Shown here: positions 26,946 to 35,156 of the stretch, piece after piece
Layout of the letters: the number at the start of each line of letters is the position of its first letter
Position numbering within the stretch: the stretch's first letter is position 1
Assembly (NCBI GenBank): GCA_902780635.1
Contig: CACZGH010000022.1
Location: 1 to 64,000, forward strand
DNA: 64,000 nucleotides
Direction: 5' to 3'
Source of the DNA: an uncultured Prevotellaceae bacterium
GTDB lineage: Bacteria > Bacteroidota > Bacteroidia > Bacteroidales > Bacteroidaceae
Made by a program: the position numbers and the translations under genes
Notes under the pieces: model-generated
Told to the model about the DNA's origin: nothing
The model's database searches: none
What the model saw: only the letters and a program-made list of their open reading frames with translations

Positions 26946-28014
26946 AAAGTGCGATTTTGGATTGATAATATTTCTTGTCTTCTGTCAGTCCTCTCTTCCA
27001 GAGGTATTTTCCGTGGTAGTCCAGCTCAAGCCGGTTGAGCACCTGGGTCAAGCCGATTCCATGACCGCTTTTGTCTCTGCTGGATTTAGGGAAGTTGGTA
27101 TTGATGATGTCGATGATGATTTCGTCCTTTTTTGCCGTAATACTCACTTGGATGCGGCTGGGCTCCATCGTGCTGACACCATGCTTAAAAGCGTTTTCCA
27201 CGAGTGTGATGATGATCATGGGCGCAATCACTATACTGCATGGCTCAGGGATGTGGATGTGCTCATCGACCTCCACATTGCTGCCATATCTGATGCGCAT
27301 GATGTCGATGTAGTCATGTACGAAGTCGGTCTCCTTTTTTAGGTTGACAAAGGGCTGATGGTCGTCATAAAGTAGATGCCGAAGCATGCGGCTCAGATGC
27401 ATGACAGCCTCTTGTGCTTTTTTCTGGTCGAAGGCTGTGAGGGCATAGATGTTGTTGAGGGTGTTGAGCAGGAAGTGTGGACTCACCTGATTGCGCAGGA
27501 TTTTGATTTCTGCCTCCCGACGGGCCACCTCCGCTTGTTGACGGGCTTGCTCCGCCTCCATCCATCGACGTGAGACAGGGATGGCACAGCCTAAGGCCGC
27601 TGTGGTAGAGATGAGGTATAGTTCGCGCATGAACCCCAAGAAATATAATCCCTCATGGATGTCGTCATTAGGGGCAAAGTGAGATGGATGATCCTTGCGA
27701 TGCAGTTCTTGCACAAAGCTCATCCATGTGTTGGTAGCAAGACTGAGTAGGCATACGATGGCAATCTCCAGTAGCCAATACTTTTTCTGATGACCACTAA
27801 CCAATAGATAGCGCGGGGCAAGCCAGAAATAATTGAGGTAAAAAATGGTGACGATGGAAAGCGCAAAAGGACAGCGCATCAGATATCTTTGCAAGGTCAC
27901 TTTCTCATCGGGTGGCATGTATATGATGGGGAAGAATACGACCATCCCCCACACCAGCATCTGGAGCCAGAAAGACTCTCTGCTGAACAGCCTATTTCTC
28001 TTTAGCATTTTCAT
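26920..28014 (-). CDS. LytS-type sensor histidine kinase
   Basis: A 364-residue sensor with four or five membrane segments in residues 15-160 and a cytoplasmic His_kinase/HATPase module. The phospho-acceptor lies in NQVSPHFLLNTLNNIYAL near residue 196, the signature of the LytS/YpdA class; the ATP-binding N box is TLVENAFKHGVS near residue 292 and the G box is GHGIGLTQVLNRL. No periplasmic sensor domain is visible, so the membrane bundle itself is the likely sensor. It follows the ABC permease after 2 bases and overlaps the response regulator. Confidence 0.92.
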   Translation of the reverse strand: MKMLKRNRLFSRESFWLQMLVWGMVVFFPIIYMPPDEKVTLQRYLMRCPFALSIVTIFYLNYFWLAPRYLLVSGHQKKYWLLEIAIVCLLSLATNTWMSFVQELHRKDHPSHFAPNDDIHEGLYFLGFMRELYLISTTAALGCAIPVSRRWMEAEQARQQAEVARREAEIKILRNQVSPHFLLNTLNNIYALTAFDQKKAQEAVMHLSRMLRHLLYDDHQPFVNLKKETDFVHDYIDIMRIRYGSNVEVDEHIHIPEPCSIVIAPMIIITLVENAFKHGVSTMEPSRIQVSITAKKDEIIIDIINTNFPKSSRDKSGHGIGLTQVLNRLELDYHGKYLWKRGLTEDKKYYQSKIALYDTELHHH

Positions 28015-28016
28015 GC

Positions 28017-29255
28017 CTATTCGTATCTGATGGCTTCAATGGGGTCGAGGCGAGCTGCCTTCTTGGCGGGATACCATCCGAAGAATATGCCGGTCAGCGT
28101 ACATACCGCAAAACTCATGATGATGCTCCACGGCTGGACAAAGATGGGCCAATGTACCAGCGTGCTGATAGCATAGGAGAGGCTTACACCCAGGAGGACC
28201 CCTATGACACCGCCTGTGACGCTGAGCAGGATGGCCTCGATGAGAAATTGGTTGAGGATATCAATGCCACGTGCTCCTACGCTCATACGCAGTCCGATCT
28301 CGCGTGTACGCTCCGTCACGCTCACATACATGATGTTCATGATGCCGATGCCACCCACGATGAGTGAGATGCCCGCCACGGCACCAAGGAGGATGGTGAG
28401 CATATTGGTGGTGGTGTTCATCATGTTTGACAGCTCTTCCTGTGAGCGGATATTAAAGTCATCGTCGTCACCTTGTATGTCGCCTTCGCTGTCTCTCAGT
28501 TTGTGGTTGCGACGCAGTATCTCAGTGATTTCCTCTGTCGCTTTCTCTGTCACGCCCTCAGTGATAGCAGAGCACTGTATGCCGCTGAGATAGGTCTGTG
28601 CGAGGATACGTTTCATCACCGATGTGTATGGAGCTAGCACCAAGTCGTCTTGGTCCATACCCATAGAGTTGTAGCCTTTCTTCTTCAGCACGCCCACCAC
28701 ACGGAAGGGGATGGATTTGAAGCGGATGACCTTGCCGATGGGGTCGCCGCCATCAGGAAACAGGTTGTCGACGACGGTTTGGCCAAGAATGCAGACTTTG
28801 GCACTCGATTTGATGTCGGCGTCATTGAACATCTCGCCGTCAGAGACCGTCAACTGGCGTATCTCAAGATAGTCTTGGTTGACACCATAGATAGACGAGG
28901 GGGCGTTATTGTTGCCATAGATGAACTGCCCCGCACTTTGCACCAAAGGACTGACCGCCTTCACATAGGTGCAACCTTCTTTGATGGCTTCATAGTCGGC
29001 CATTTTGAGGGTCTCCATCGACGAAGCATCCTGACGCACCCCACCACGCATGTCGGCACCTGGACTGATCATGATCATGTTGGAACCCATCTCTGAGATG
29101 TTGGACTGGATGCTTCTCTTAGTACCTTGTCCGATGGCGAGCATGGTGATGACAGAAGCAATGCCGATGATGATGCCTAAGGCCGTGAGAAACGACCGCA
29201 TCTTATTGGCCGCTATCGCCCTGATGGCTATCTTAAACAGATTGGAATAGTTCAT
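28017..29255 (-). CDS. MacB-like ABC transporter permease
   Basis: A 412-residue permease with the MacB/LolCDE topology: one membrane segment at about residues 20-42, a large periplasmic domain (about 45-285), and three C-terminal segments with GGIGIMNIMYVSVTERTREIG near residue 305 and a closing WYPAKKAARLDPIEAIRYE. Unlike MacB proper, the ATPase is a separate gene (29276-30028). With the adaptor and TolC genes upstream it forms a tripartite pump that exports substrates directly across the envelope. The substrate is unknown; MacAB-type pumps handle macrolides, peptides or lipids. Confidence 0.92.
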   Translation of the reverse strand: MNYSNLFKIAIRAIAANKMRSFLTALGIIIGIASVITMLAIGQGTKRSIQSNISEMGSNMIMISPGADMRGGVRQDASSMETLKMADYEAIKEGCTYVKAVSPLVQSAGQFIYGNNNAPSSIYGVNQDYLEIRQLTVSDGEMFNDADIKSSAKVCILGQTVVDNLFPDGGDPIGKVIRFKSIPFRVVGVLKKKGYNSMGMDQDDLVLAPYTSVMKRILAQTYLSGIQCSAITEGVTEKATEEITEILRRNHKLRDSEGDIQGDDDDFNIRSQEELSNMMNTTTNMLTILLGAVAGISLIVGGIGIMNIMYVSVTERTREIGLRMSVGARGIDILNQFLIEAILLSVTGGVIGVLLGVSLSYAISTLVHWPIFVQPWSIIMSFAVCTLTGIFFGWYPAKKAARLDPIEAIRYE

Positions 29256-29275
29256 AATTGATCATTAATAAATCA

Positions 29276-30028
29276 TTACTCATCGCTGTTGGGGGGCAGG
29301 GCCGCAAGGCCTTCCGCAGCCGACAGGATGTTTGAGTTGGTCTTGTCGCTGATGACACGCCCGTCTCTCAACATGATGTTGCGGCTGGAGTAGTTGGCGA
29401 TGTCGGGGTTATGGGTCACGAAGATGATGGTGCGCCCCTCGGCGTGTAGCTTCTGAAAGAGCACCAAGATCTCAAAGCTGGTGCGGGTGTCGAGGTTGCC
29501 CGTAGCTTCGTCGGCCAGAATGACAGCAGGGTCGTTGACCAGTGCACGGGCGATGGCCACACGCTGCATCTGTCCGCCCGACATCTGGTTGGACTTGTGC
29601 ATCAGACGGTCGCCCAGTCCCACCGATTTGAGGGCCTCGATGGCCTTTTGCCTACGCTGTTTGGCACTCACCTCACTATTGTACATCAGTGGTAGTTCTA
29701 CATTCTCCACACTGGTGGTCTTAGGCAGCAGGTTGTAGCTTTGGAAGATGAAGCCGATCTTACGGTTTCGCAGCACTGCACGCTGTGACTTCGACATGGT
29801 GCGCACGGAGATACCATCGAGGAAATACTCGCCGGTGGTGGGTGTGTCGAGGCATCCCAACTGGTTGAGCAGGGTGGATTTGCCGGAGCCTGACTTTCCC
29901 ATGATGGTGACAAACTCACCCTCGTAGATTTTAAAGCTGACACCACGTAGGGCATGGACGGTCTCCTCTCCCACGATGAAGTCGCGGCGCACGTCACGCA
30001 GTTCGATGACTACTTTCTTTTGGTCCAT
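29276..30028 (-). CDS. ABC transporter ATP-binding protein (MacB/LolD-like)
   Basis: A 250-residue ATPase with Walker A GKSGSGKS (residues 44-51), Q-loop [13 protein letters not shown] signature [15 protein letters not shown] near residue 148, Walker [13 protein letters not shown] and the switch His in FVTHNPD. The phrase [15 protein letters not shown] is typical of the MacB/LolD subfamily. It powers the permease encoded next to it (20-base gap) and lies 38 bases after the adaptor gene. Confidence 0.94.
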   Translation of the reverse strand: MDQKKVVIELRDVRRDFIVGEETVHALRGVSFKIYEGEFVTIMGKSGSGKSTLLNQLGCLDTPTTGEYFLDGISVRTMSKSQRAVLRNRKIGFIFQSYNLLPKTTSVENVELPLMYNSEVSAKQRRQKAIEALKSVGLGDRLMHKSNQMSGGQMQRVAIARALVNDPAVILADEATGNLDTRTSFEILVLFQKLHAEGRTIIFVTHNPDIANYSSRNIMLRDGRVISDKTNSNILSAAEGLAALPPNSDE

Positions 30029-30066
30029 GAGTCTGAAAGGGTTGATGGGTCTGGAAGGTAGGGCTT

Positions 30067-31245
30067 TTATCTTTTGTTGTTTCGACGGGGTGGCCCAGGT
30101 GCGAATGGGCTTCGCTCGTTACCGCTGTTCATAGGTGTCTCATCTGAAGTCACCTCAATGTCGGTGATCACCGCAGTGCCTTTGCCCACACCACTGACAA
30201 TTTCGGTATGGGTGTCGTCGGCCATGCCGATCTTGACGGCATGAGCCTTGACAATGTTGCCCTCTAAAGTCCACACTTTGTTCTTACCGTTGCAGTCTTG
30301 CAGCTTGCGCTGTTTGCCAATGGTTTCCTGAGTGGGCGTGAAGCGCAGAGCCTTAGTGGGCACGCAGAGCACGCCGGTACGCTCGAAGGTGAAGATGGTG
30401 ACGCTTGCTGTCAGTCCGGGCTTGAGTTTGAGGTCTGCGTTGGGAGCACTGATGACCACCTCGTAGGTCACCACATTGTTAGTGGTGGTGGCCTCCTGGC
30501 GCACTTGTGTGACACGTCCCTGAAACACGTCGTTGGGGTAGGCATCGACCGTGAAGGTGACCCTCTCACCGTCTTTCACCTCGCCGATGTCTGCCTCATC
30601 CACATTGGCCACAACCTGCATGTTGGTCAGGTCTTTGGCAATGGTAAAAAGTTCTGGGGTGTTGAAACTGGCAGCCACGGTCTGTCCTTCCTCCACCGAT
30701 TTGGAGAGCACTACGCCATCGATGGGCGAGGTGATGGTGGCATAGCCGAGGTTGGTTTGCGCGCGTCGCACATTCTCATTGGCCTGTGCCACTTGTTGTT
30801 TGGCCTGACTGTAGGAAAGTTGTGCGTTTTCGAAGTCGTCAGCGCTCACCAACCCTTTTTTGAAGAGCGTCTGGTATCTGGTGTAGTTGGCCGCCTGGTA
30901 GTTGAGTGCGCTCTGCGAACTCTCCAGATTGGCCTTGGCGGTGTTGAGCTCACTGATGAGGTTGGTCTTGTCGAGTTCTGCGATCACCTGACCTCTTTTC
31001 ACCACGCTGTTGTAGTCTACATACAGTTTGCTGACGATACCAGACACCTGCGTACCGACGGTGACAGAGGTCACCGGCTCTATGGTACCTGTCGCAGTGA
31101 CACTGTTTTGCAGATTGGTTTCCTCCACCTTGACCGTGTTGAAATTGATGATTTCCTCTTTCTTACCGCCTGACATCAGCCAGAAAGCCACAGCTGCAGC
31201 TATCAGGACGAGTACAAGAATCCATATTTTACTTATTTTTTTCAT
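30067..31245 (-). CDS. MacA-like periplasmic adaptor (membrane fusion protein)
   Basis: A 392-residue adaptor with an N-terminal membrane anchor (about residues 7-24), a barrel-sandwich hybrid/lipoyl domain (VTVGTQVSGIVSKLYVDYNSVVKRGQVIAELD pattern, residues about 60-93), a coiled-coil hairpin (about 95-150) rich in Ala, Gln and Asn, a second lipoyl half (TSPIDGVVLSKSVEEGQTV), and beta-barrel and membrane-proximal domains. The C-terminus is a basic, Pro-rich tail (PFAPGPPRRNNKR). It bridges the ABC permease and TolC in the periplasm. It starts 3 bases after the tolC stop. Confidence 0.93.
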   Translation of the reverse strand: MKKISKIWILVLVLIAAAVAFWLMSGGKKEEIINFNTVKVEETNLQNSVTATGTIEPVTSVTVGTQVSGIVSKLYVDYNSVVKRGQVIAELDKTNLISELNTAKANLESSQSALNYQAANYTRYQTLFKKGLVSADDFENAQLSYSQAKQQVAQANENVRRAQTNLGYATITSPIDGVVLSKSVEEGQTVAASFNTPELFTIAKDLTNMQVVANVDEADIGEVKDGERVTFTVDAYPNDVFQGRVTQVRQEATTTNNVVTYEVVISAPNADLKLKPGLTASVTIFTFERTGVLCVPTKALRFTPTQETIGKQRKLQDCNGKNKVWTLEGNIVKAHAVKIGMADDTHTEIVSGVGKGTAVITDIEVTSDETPMNSGNERSPFAPGPPRRNNKR

Positions 31246-31248
31246 ATA

Positions 31249-32586
31249 TTACTTCTGATAAAATTTGAGCATATAGATATTGTAGATGGTCATGTATTTG
31301 CTCTCCAACTCGTTTTGTTGGGCTTGCACTAAGTTGGTCTTGCCAGTCATCAGTTCGATGATGTTTTTCAGTCCGAGGCGGAATTGTTCACTGAGCAATG
31401 CATAGCTTTCTTGCTGACTTTGCGTGGCCACCTGTGCCGCTTTGAATTTGCTCTGATTGGTGGTGGCGTCTATCCAGTAGGTCTCGATCGTGTTGTAGAG
31501 TGTTTTTTGCTTGTCTTTCAGATCAAGCACGTTGTTTTCTCGCTGGATGAGGGCTTTGTTGACGTTGGTCTTGGTCTGACGGTTGTCGAAGATAGGGATG
31601 GAGAGGGTGGCGCCGACGGAGAAGTCGAGGTTGGTTTTCATCTGCGATCCCCACCTCTTGTCACTCATAGAGGTGGTGTTGGTGCCAAAACCTCCTGATA
31701 CACCCACAGTGGGCTTATTGCCGGCCTTGGCGATGTCGATGCTCACATTGCTGCTCTCGATAGCCAGTCGGGCGCGTTGTATCTCGGGCCGGTTGCTCAG
31801 GGCATTGGCATAGACGGTGTTGAGGGCGGGTATTTGCTCCAGGGCTTGTGCATCGGTATAGGTGGGTATGGCGATGTCAAAGTCTTCAAGCTCAGTGAGT
31901 TCCAACAGTTGCTTCAACTGAAACTTATAGTTTCTTACATTGCTTTCCGCCGCCACGATGTTGTATTCGTCTTGTGCACGCTGTGCGGTGAGTTGTGAGA
32001 GGTCTGCACGGCTCATCTTGCCTACCTCGACCATCGTCTTACCGCGTTGCTCATTCACTTTGCTGGTCTCTAAGCTCTGCTGGCTGACAGCGATGGCCTC
32101 GTTGGTGTAGAGTATCTGCACGAAGAGTTGCACGATACGCTCCTCGATGCTGCGTGCCGTGACAGCGGAGTCCAGTTCGGCCATTTCGGCGTTCATCTCG
32201 TTGAGCCGGATGGTGTTGTGGTTGCGGTTGCCGTTCCATACGGTCCAGTTGGCGTTGACGCTGTAGCTGCCGTTGTAGTACACTTTGTCGATGCTCGACT
32301 GCACATAGCCGTTGGCCACGGTGCTTTGTCCTGTCTCGATGAAGGGACGGTAGACGATGTTTTGTGAGGTCGATGCGTTGAGTGATGGCAACAGGTCGGC
32401 TTTCGACTGCAGGATATCTTCCTGTGCCGAGAGTTTCTGCAGACTGCTTTTCTTCAGTTGGATATTGTTTTGCATGGCATAGTCGATACAGTCTTGCAGC
32501 GTCCATTTCTTGCCGGTGGTTTGTGCGGTGAGGGGGGTGAGGGCTGTGAGGAACAGACAGAAGCCCGCGAGCATGATTTTTCTCAT
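31249..32586 (-). CDS. TolC family outer-membrane efflux protein
   Basis: A 445-residue outer-membrane channel with a signal peptide (residues 1-21, ending LTA|QT) and two long helical repeats typical of OEP domains (WTLQDCIDYAMQNNIQLKKS at the start of the first; ALSNRPEIQRARLAIESSN at the start of the second, near residue 260). It is the first gene of the efflux unit, so it is dedicated to the MacA/ABC pump behind it. A TACATTTG box on the minus strand at 32635-32642 probably starts the six-gene transcript, about 50 bases before the ATG. Confidence 0.93.
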   Translation of the reverse strand: MRKIMLAGFCLFLTALTPLTAQTTGKKWTLQDCIDYAMQNNIQLKKSSLQKLSAQEDILQSKADLLPSLNASTSQNIVYRPFIETGQSTVANGYVQSSIDKVYYNGSYSVNANWTVWNGNRNHNTIRLNEMNAEMAELDSAVTARSIEERIVQLFVQILYTNEAIAVSQQSLETSKVNEQRGKTMVEVGKMSRADLSQLTAQRAQDEYNIVAAESNVRNYKFQLKQLLELTELEDFDIAIPTYTDAQALEQIPALNTVYANALSNRPEIQRARLAIESSNVSIDIAKAGNKPTVGVSGGFGTNTTSMSDKRWGSQMKTNLDFSVGATLSIPIFDNRQTKTNVNKALIQRENNVLDLKDKQKTLYNTIETYWIDATTNQSKFKAAQVATQSQQESYALLSEQFRLGLKNIIELMTGKTNLVQAQQNELESKYMTIYNIYMLKFYQK

Positions 32587-32634
32587 AGATGTATTGTTTT
32601 TTTACAAAAAAATGCCTCATCTGCTTATTTGGGG

Positions 32635-32642
32635 CAAATGTA
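32635..32642 (-). promoter_or_regulatory. -7 box of the tolC efflux/two-component unit
   Basis: TACATTTG matches TAnnTTTG on the minus strand. No TTG partner is evident 19-21 bases upstream, which would fit a promoter that needs the LytTR activator, though that is speculative. Confidence 0.45.
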
Positions 32643-32765
32643 GGCATTTTATGCTTATTTTGAAAATAAAATAGATTTCTTTTAAAAGTTAATAGAATTA
32701 AAATGATATTACACCGACAAATGACGCTAGTTTAACCATCTTTTCATTCTATTTATCGACAATAT

Positions 32766-33365
32766 TCAGAGGCTCTGCAATCTTGCGATGTATTTCCCTA
32801 AGATGTCGAACTCCAGATTGACCTTACTTCCCACCTCAATGGTACAGAAATTGGTGTTCTGCATCGTGTAGGGGATGATGGCCACCTGGAAGGTGCTCTC
32901 AGTGGGGTTGCAGACAGTGAGTGACACACCGTTGACGGTCACGCTGCCTTTGTCGACAGTGAAATAGCCTCGGCGGGCCATCTCGCGGTCATAGGCGTAT
33001 TCAAAGGTGAAATAGGTACTGCCGTCAGCGTCTTCCTTGGCGGTGCAGAGGGCTGTGCAGTCCACATGTCCCTGCACGATATGTCCGTCGAGGCGGCCGT
33101 TCATAAGCATAGAGCGCTCCACGTTCACCTTGTCGCCAACGGCGAGCAGGCCTAAGTTGGAGCGTTCGAGGGTCTCACGCATGGCAGTGACGACATATTG
33201 GTCGCCGTCGATGTTTACGACGGTAAGGCATACGCCGTTGTGGCTGACGCTTTGGTCGATTTTCAGTTCATGTGTGAAGGAGCAAGTGAGGGTGAGGTCC
33301 ACGTTGTCCCGGTCGTGGCGGATGTCCACGACGGTGGCCATTTCTTCTACAATTCCGGAGAACAT
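32766..33365 (-). CDS. ribE: Riboflavin synthase, alpha chain
   Basis: The enzyme dismutates 6,7-dimethyl-8-ribityllumazine to riboflavin in the cytoplasm. From the ATG at 33365 the protein starts MFSGIVEEM, the invariant family N-terminus, and has 199 residues made of two lumazine-binding repeats (about 1-95 and 96-190), each with an xxGxxLTV-type motif (HNGVCLTVV; VNGVSLTV). The frame continues nine codons upstream but the MFSG start is decisive. The gene is alone; it sits 28 bases downstream of a structured RNA with a U tract, so its expression may depend on read-through of that element. Confidence 0.95.
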   Translation of the reverse strand: MFSGIVEEMATVVDIRHDRDNVDLTLTCSFTHELKIDQSVSHNGVCLTVVNIDGDQYVVTAMRETLERSNLGLLAVGDKVNVERSMLMNGRLDGHIVQGHVDCTALCTAKEDADGSTYFTFEYAYDREMARRGYFTVDKGSVTVNGVSLTVCNPTESTFQVAIIPYTMQNTNFCTIEVGSKVNLEFDILGKYIARLQSL

Positions 33366-33393
33366 AATATTATATATAGGTGGTTGTGACAAT

Positions 33394-33589
33394 AAAAAAG
33401 GCCGTACCGATGATGTGATGAAAACTCCGAGCTAATAAGATTTGAGGACCTGCCTTCGTTGTAATCCACCGGCCCGAGGGCTCTCCTTTCGGATGTGGCC
33501 CGCCATTGAGAGACAGGTGATCCCGGTGTTCTTGATTTAATTTGATGAGTATCCCGATCTAACCGATACGGCCAATCTGTTTCCTTTCT
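33394..33589 (-). ncRNA. Structured RNA of about 195 nt upstream of ribE (6S-like RNA or cis leader)
   Basis: A consensus promoter (33595-33625) starts a minus-strand transcript near 33589. The RNA is closed by a 12-bp stem between GGCCGTATCGGT (33573-33562) and ATCGGTACGGCC (33411-33400), directly followed by six U. Inside, GGGC...GCCC with an inner TCC-GAAA-GGA stem-loop forms an apical hairpin, and CACCGG/CCGGTG and ACCTG/CAGGT can pair but in a crossed order, implying a pseudoknot or alternative folds. Length, rod-like closure and own promoter suggest a 6S-type RNA; its position suggests a ribE leader. It lacks the conserved FMN riboswitch (RFN) sequences. Confidence 0.65.
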
Positions 33590-33594
33590 GGTGG

Positions 33595-33625
33595 CAAAGT
33601 TAATGATAATATTTCAAATAAACAA
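33595..33625 (-). promoter_or_regulatory. Promoter of the structured RNA / ribE
   Basis: On the minus strand TTG (33623-33625), 20 bases, TAACTTTG (33595-33602): a perfect consensus. Confidence 0.75.
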
Positions 33626-33667
33626 GAGTAACACGTGTTTTTTCAATTGGATCACCCCACACGATAA

Positions 33668-33690
33668 AGACCCACCGCCATGGTGGGTCT
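33668..33690 (-). terminator. Terminator of the sigma/DUF4252 unit
   Basis: AGACCCACC and GGTGGGTCT form a 9-bp stem with loop GCCAT; read leftward it is followed by TTTATC. It ends the unit whose last gene stops at 33751. Confidence 0.65.
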
Positions 33691-33750
33691 CCTGCAACAT
33701 CAGTGAGAGAGTTGATAGATGTTGTTCTGATAGATGCAGTTTTGTTCCTG

Positions 33751-34224
33751 TCAGTGTTGCCCTGCGATGTCCTTAATGTCCTTTAAGGTAATGGCTCCCA
33801 TGACGTTAATAATGGTGACCTCCTTTTTTTCCTCGGTGAGCAGTGCAAACTCGTTCTTGCCGTCTTTTTGTGTACGTTGGTAGATGGTGACCTTCTCGTC
33901 GTCGTCATTCATTTTCATGATCACCTCATAGCCTCCTGTCCGATAGGCCTTTCTCGCATCGTCCAACAGTGAGGCGCATAATGACGCTTTCTCGCATGAC
34001 AGAATCCGAAGATAATCAAGTTTAGGGGCAATTTTCCCGATGTCGTGTTTGCCCGCTTTCACATTGGGTATCATACCCAGCATGGTCTTTGATATATAGA
34101 TGGTGGTCACCCCATTGGTGTCATCATATTTCTCAAAGATGGCCTCTTGTGCAGACATACGTGTGAATGCAGCCATGGCTGTCACAAAGAAGAGGATGAG
34201 GTAATATCGCTGTCTCATGTTCAT
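33751..34224 (-). CDS. DUF4252 exported protein, second copy
   Basis: A 157-residue protein with a signal peptide (about residues 1-25, ending MSA|QE) and one DUF4252 domain. It shares with the copy at 35157-35621 the pattern of an IxIxKxM strand (YISKTMLGM), a KLDYLRIL stretch, a GYEVIMKMNDDDEKV strand (GYETMVNSNEDNEKT in the paralogue) and a final ITLKDIKDI motif. DUF4252 proteins are Bacteroidota-specific and of unknown role, often next to ECF sigma factors. It starts 1 base after the anti-sigma-like gene, so it belongs to the same transcript. Confidence 0.83.
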   Translation of the reverse strand: MNMRQRYYLILFFVTAMAAFTRMSAQEAIFEKYDDTNGVTTIYISKTMLGMIPNVKAGKHDIGKIAPKLDYLRILSCEKASLCASLLDDARKAYRTGGYEVIMKMNDDDEKVTIYQRTQKDGKNEFALLTEEKKEVTIINVMGAITLKDIKDIAGQH

Positions 34225-34225
34225 T

Positions 34226-34612
34226 TTATTTGGTGTTATAACAGGTGGCCTTGTTGATGACCTGTGAGAATTTCATCAGGACCAGTTCTGCCTCTGCGGC
34301 GGCCTCCTCGGGATTGTCATAGGAGTCTTTCTGCGTGGTGACAGTAGCTGTGGCTATAGAGTTGGGAGAGTGATCGAACCAGAGTGCGACGGTGAAGAGC
34401 AGGATCAGACAGGCTGCAGTGGCCACAGCCGTGCGGAGCCACACGATGCGTAATGGTCTGGAGTTGGATTTCTCTTCCTCCCTCTCCCAGTCGTCTATCT
34501 GTAAAGAGAGTTTCTGGTTGAAGGAATGCAGATATTCCTCTGCTTTCCTCATTTCCTCTTCCGTCGCCTCATTGTTGGCTATACGCCTCAGTATCTTATC
34601 TGTTTCTCTCAT
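34226..34612 (-). CDS. Probable anti-sigma factor, single-pass membrane protein
   Basis: A 128-residue protein from the ATG at 34612 (MRETDKILRRIANNEAT): a cytoplasmic helical domain of about 50 residues, one membrane segment (about residues 57-79, rich in Ala, Leu and Val), and a short periplasmic part. It follows the ECF sigma gene by 4 bases, the usual place for its cognate anti-sigma factor. No named domain is recognised. The frame is open back to 34654, overlapping the sigma gene, but the ATG at 34612 gives normal spacing. A FecR domain is absent, so control by a TonB receptor is unlikely. Confidence 0.7.
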   Translation of the reverse strand: MRETDKILRRIANNEATEEEMRKAEEYLHSFNQKLSLQIDDWEREEEKSNSRPLRIVWLRTAVATAACLILLFTVALWFDHSPNSIATATVTTQKDSYDNPEEAAAEAELVLMKFSQVINKATCYNTK

Positions 34613-34616
34613 CTCT

Positions 34617-35105
34617 TTAGTTTTTAAAAAGTTGTCTGATGGTCTTTCTAGCACGGCTCAGAAGCACTCGGATGTGGGTGGCGCCAAGTCCTGTCTTCTC
34701 CTTGACTTCCTCTTTTGACCATCCCTGTACGTCATGCAGCGTGATCACCTGTCGTTGCAATTCAGGCAGTGATCCTATCAGCCGCATGACCTGCTCACAT
34801 GCCTGCTTTTTCTCAACGATGTGTTCCAGACTGAGCTCGTCTTGAATGGGAGGGTCTGTGGCCATGCTGGTGGTCTCCACCCGTTGTTTTCTGCCCCGAT
34901 TGAGGTACAGGTTTTTGACGATCACACTACAATAGGCCATTGGGTTGCTGATGTCTGAGAGTGACTCCCTTTTCGTCCAAAGCTGTAGATACACCTCCTG
35001 CGTCAGGTCTTCTGCCTCCTGTGCATTGCCAGTTAGCCTCCATGCCATCCAATAGATCTGTCGTGACAGGGGCAGAAACATTTGTTTGAACTCTGATGCT
35101 TTCAT
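34617..35105 (-). CDS. ECF-type RNA polymerase sigma-70 factor
   Basis: A 162-residue ECF sigma factor from MKASEFKQMF. Region 2 covers about residues 5-75 (YWMAWRLTGNAQEAEDLTQEVYLQLW, with the typical -10 recognition and core-binding residues) and region 4 about 105-158 (LPELQRQVITLHDVQGWSKEEVKEKTGLGATHIRVLLSRARKTIR pattern) with the helix-turn-helix. The operon contains a membrane protein that fits an anti-sigma factor and two DUF4252 genes, one on either side. This suggests an envelope-responsive, probably autoregulated switch. Confidence 0.92.
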   Translation of the reverse strand: MKASEFKQMFLPLSRQIYWMAWRLTGNAQEAEDLTQEVYLQLWTKRESLSDISNPMAYCSVIVKNLYLNRGRKQRVETTSMATDPPIQDELSLEHIVEKKQACEQVMRLIGSLPELQRQVITLHDVQGWSKEEVKEKTGLGATHIRVLLSRARKTIRQLFKN

Positions 35106-35156
35106 TGTTAAGTGTAGAGGTGTCAATGGATAGACCTGCGCAGGGGGTGGGGATGT

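Noticed and set aside
33394-33600. FMN riboswitch in front of ribE
   Set aside because: The position is right, but the conserved RFN segments (for example around GGGUGAAAUUCCCGACCGGCGGU) are not found on either strand, so I call it only a structured RNA.
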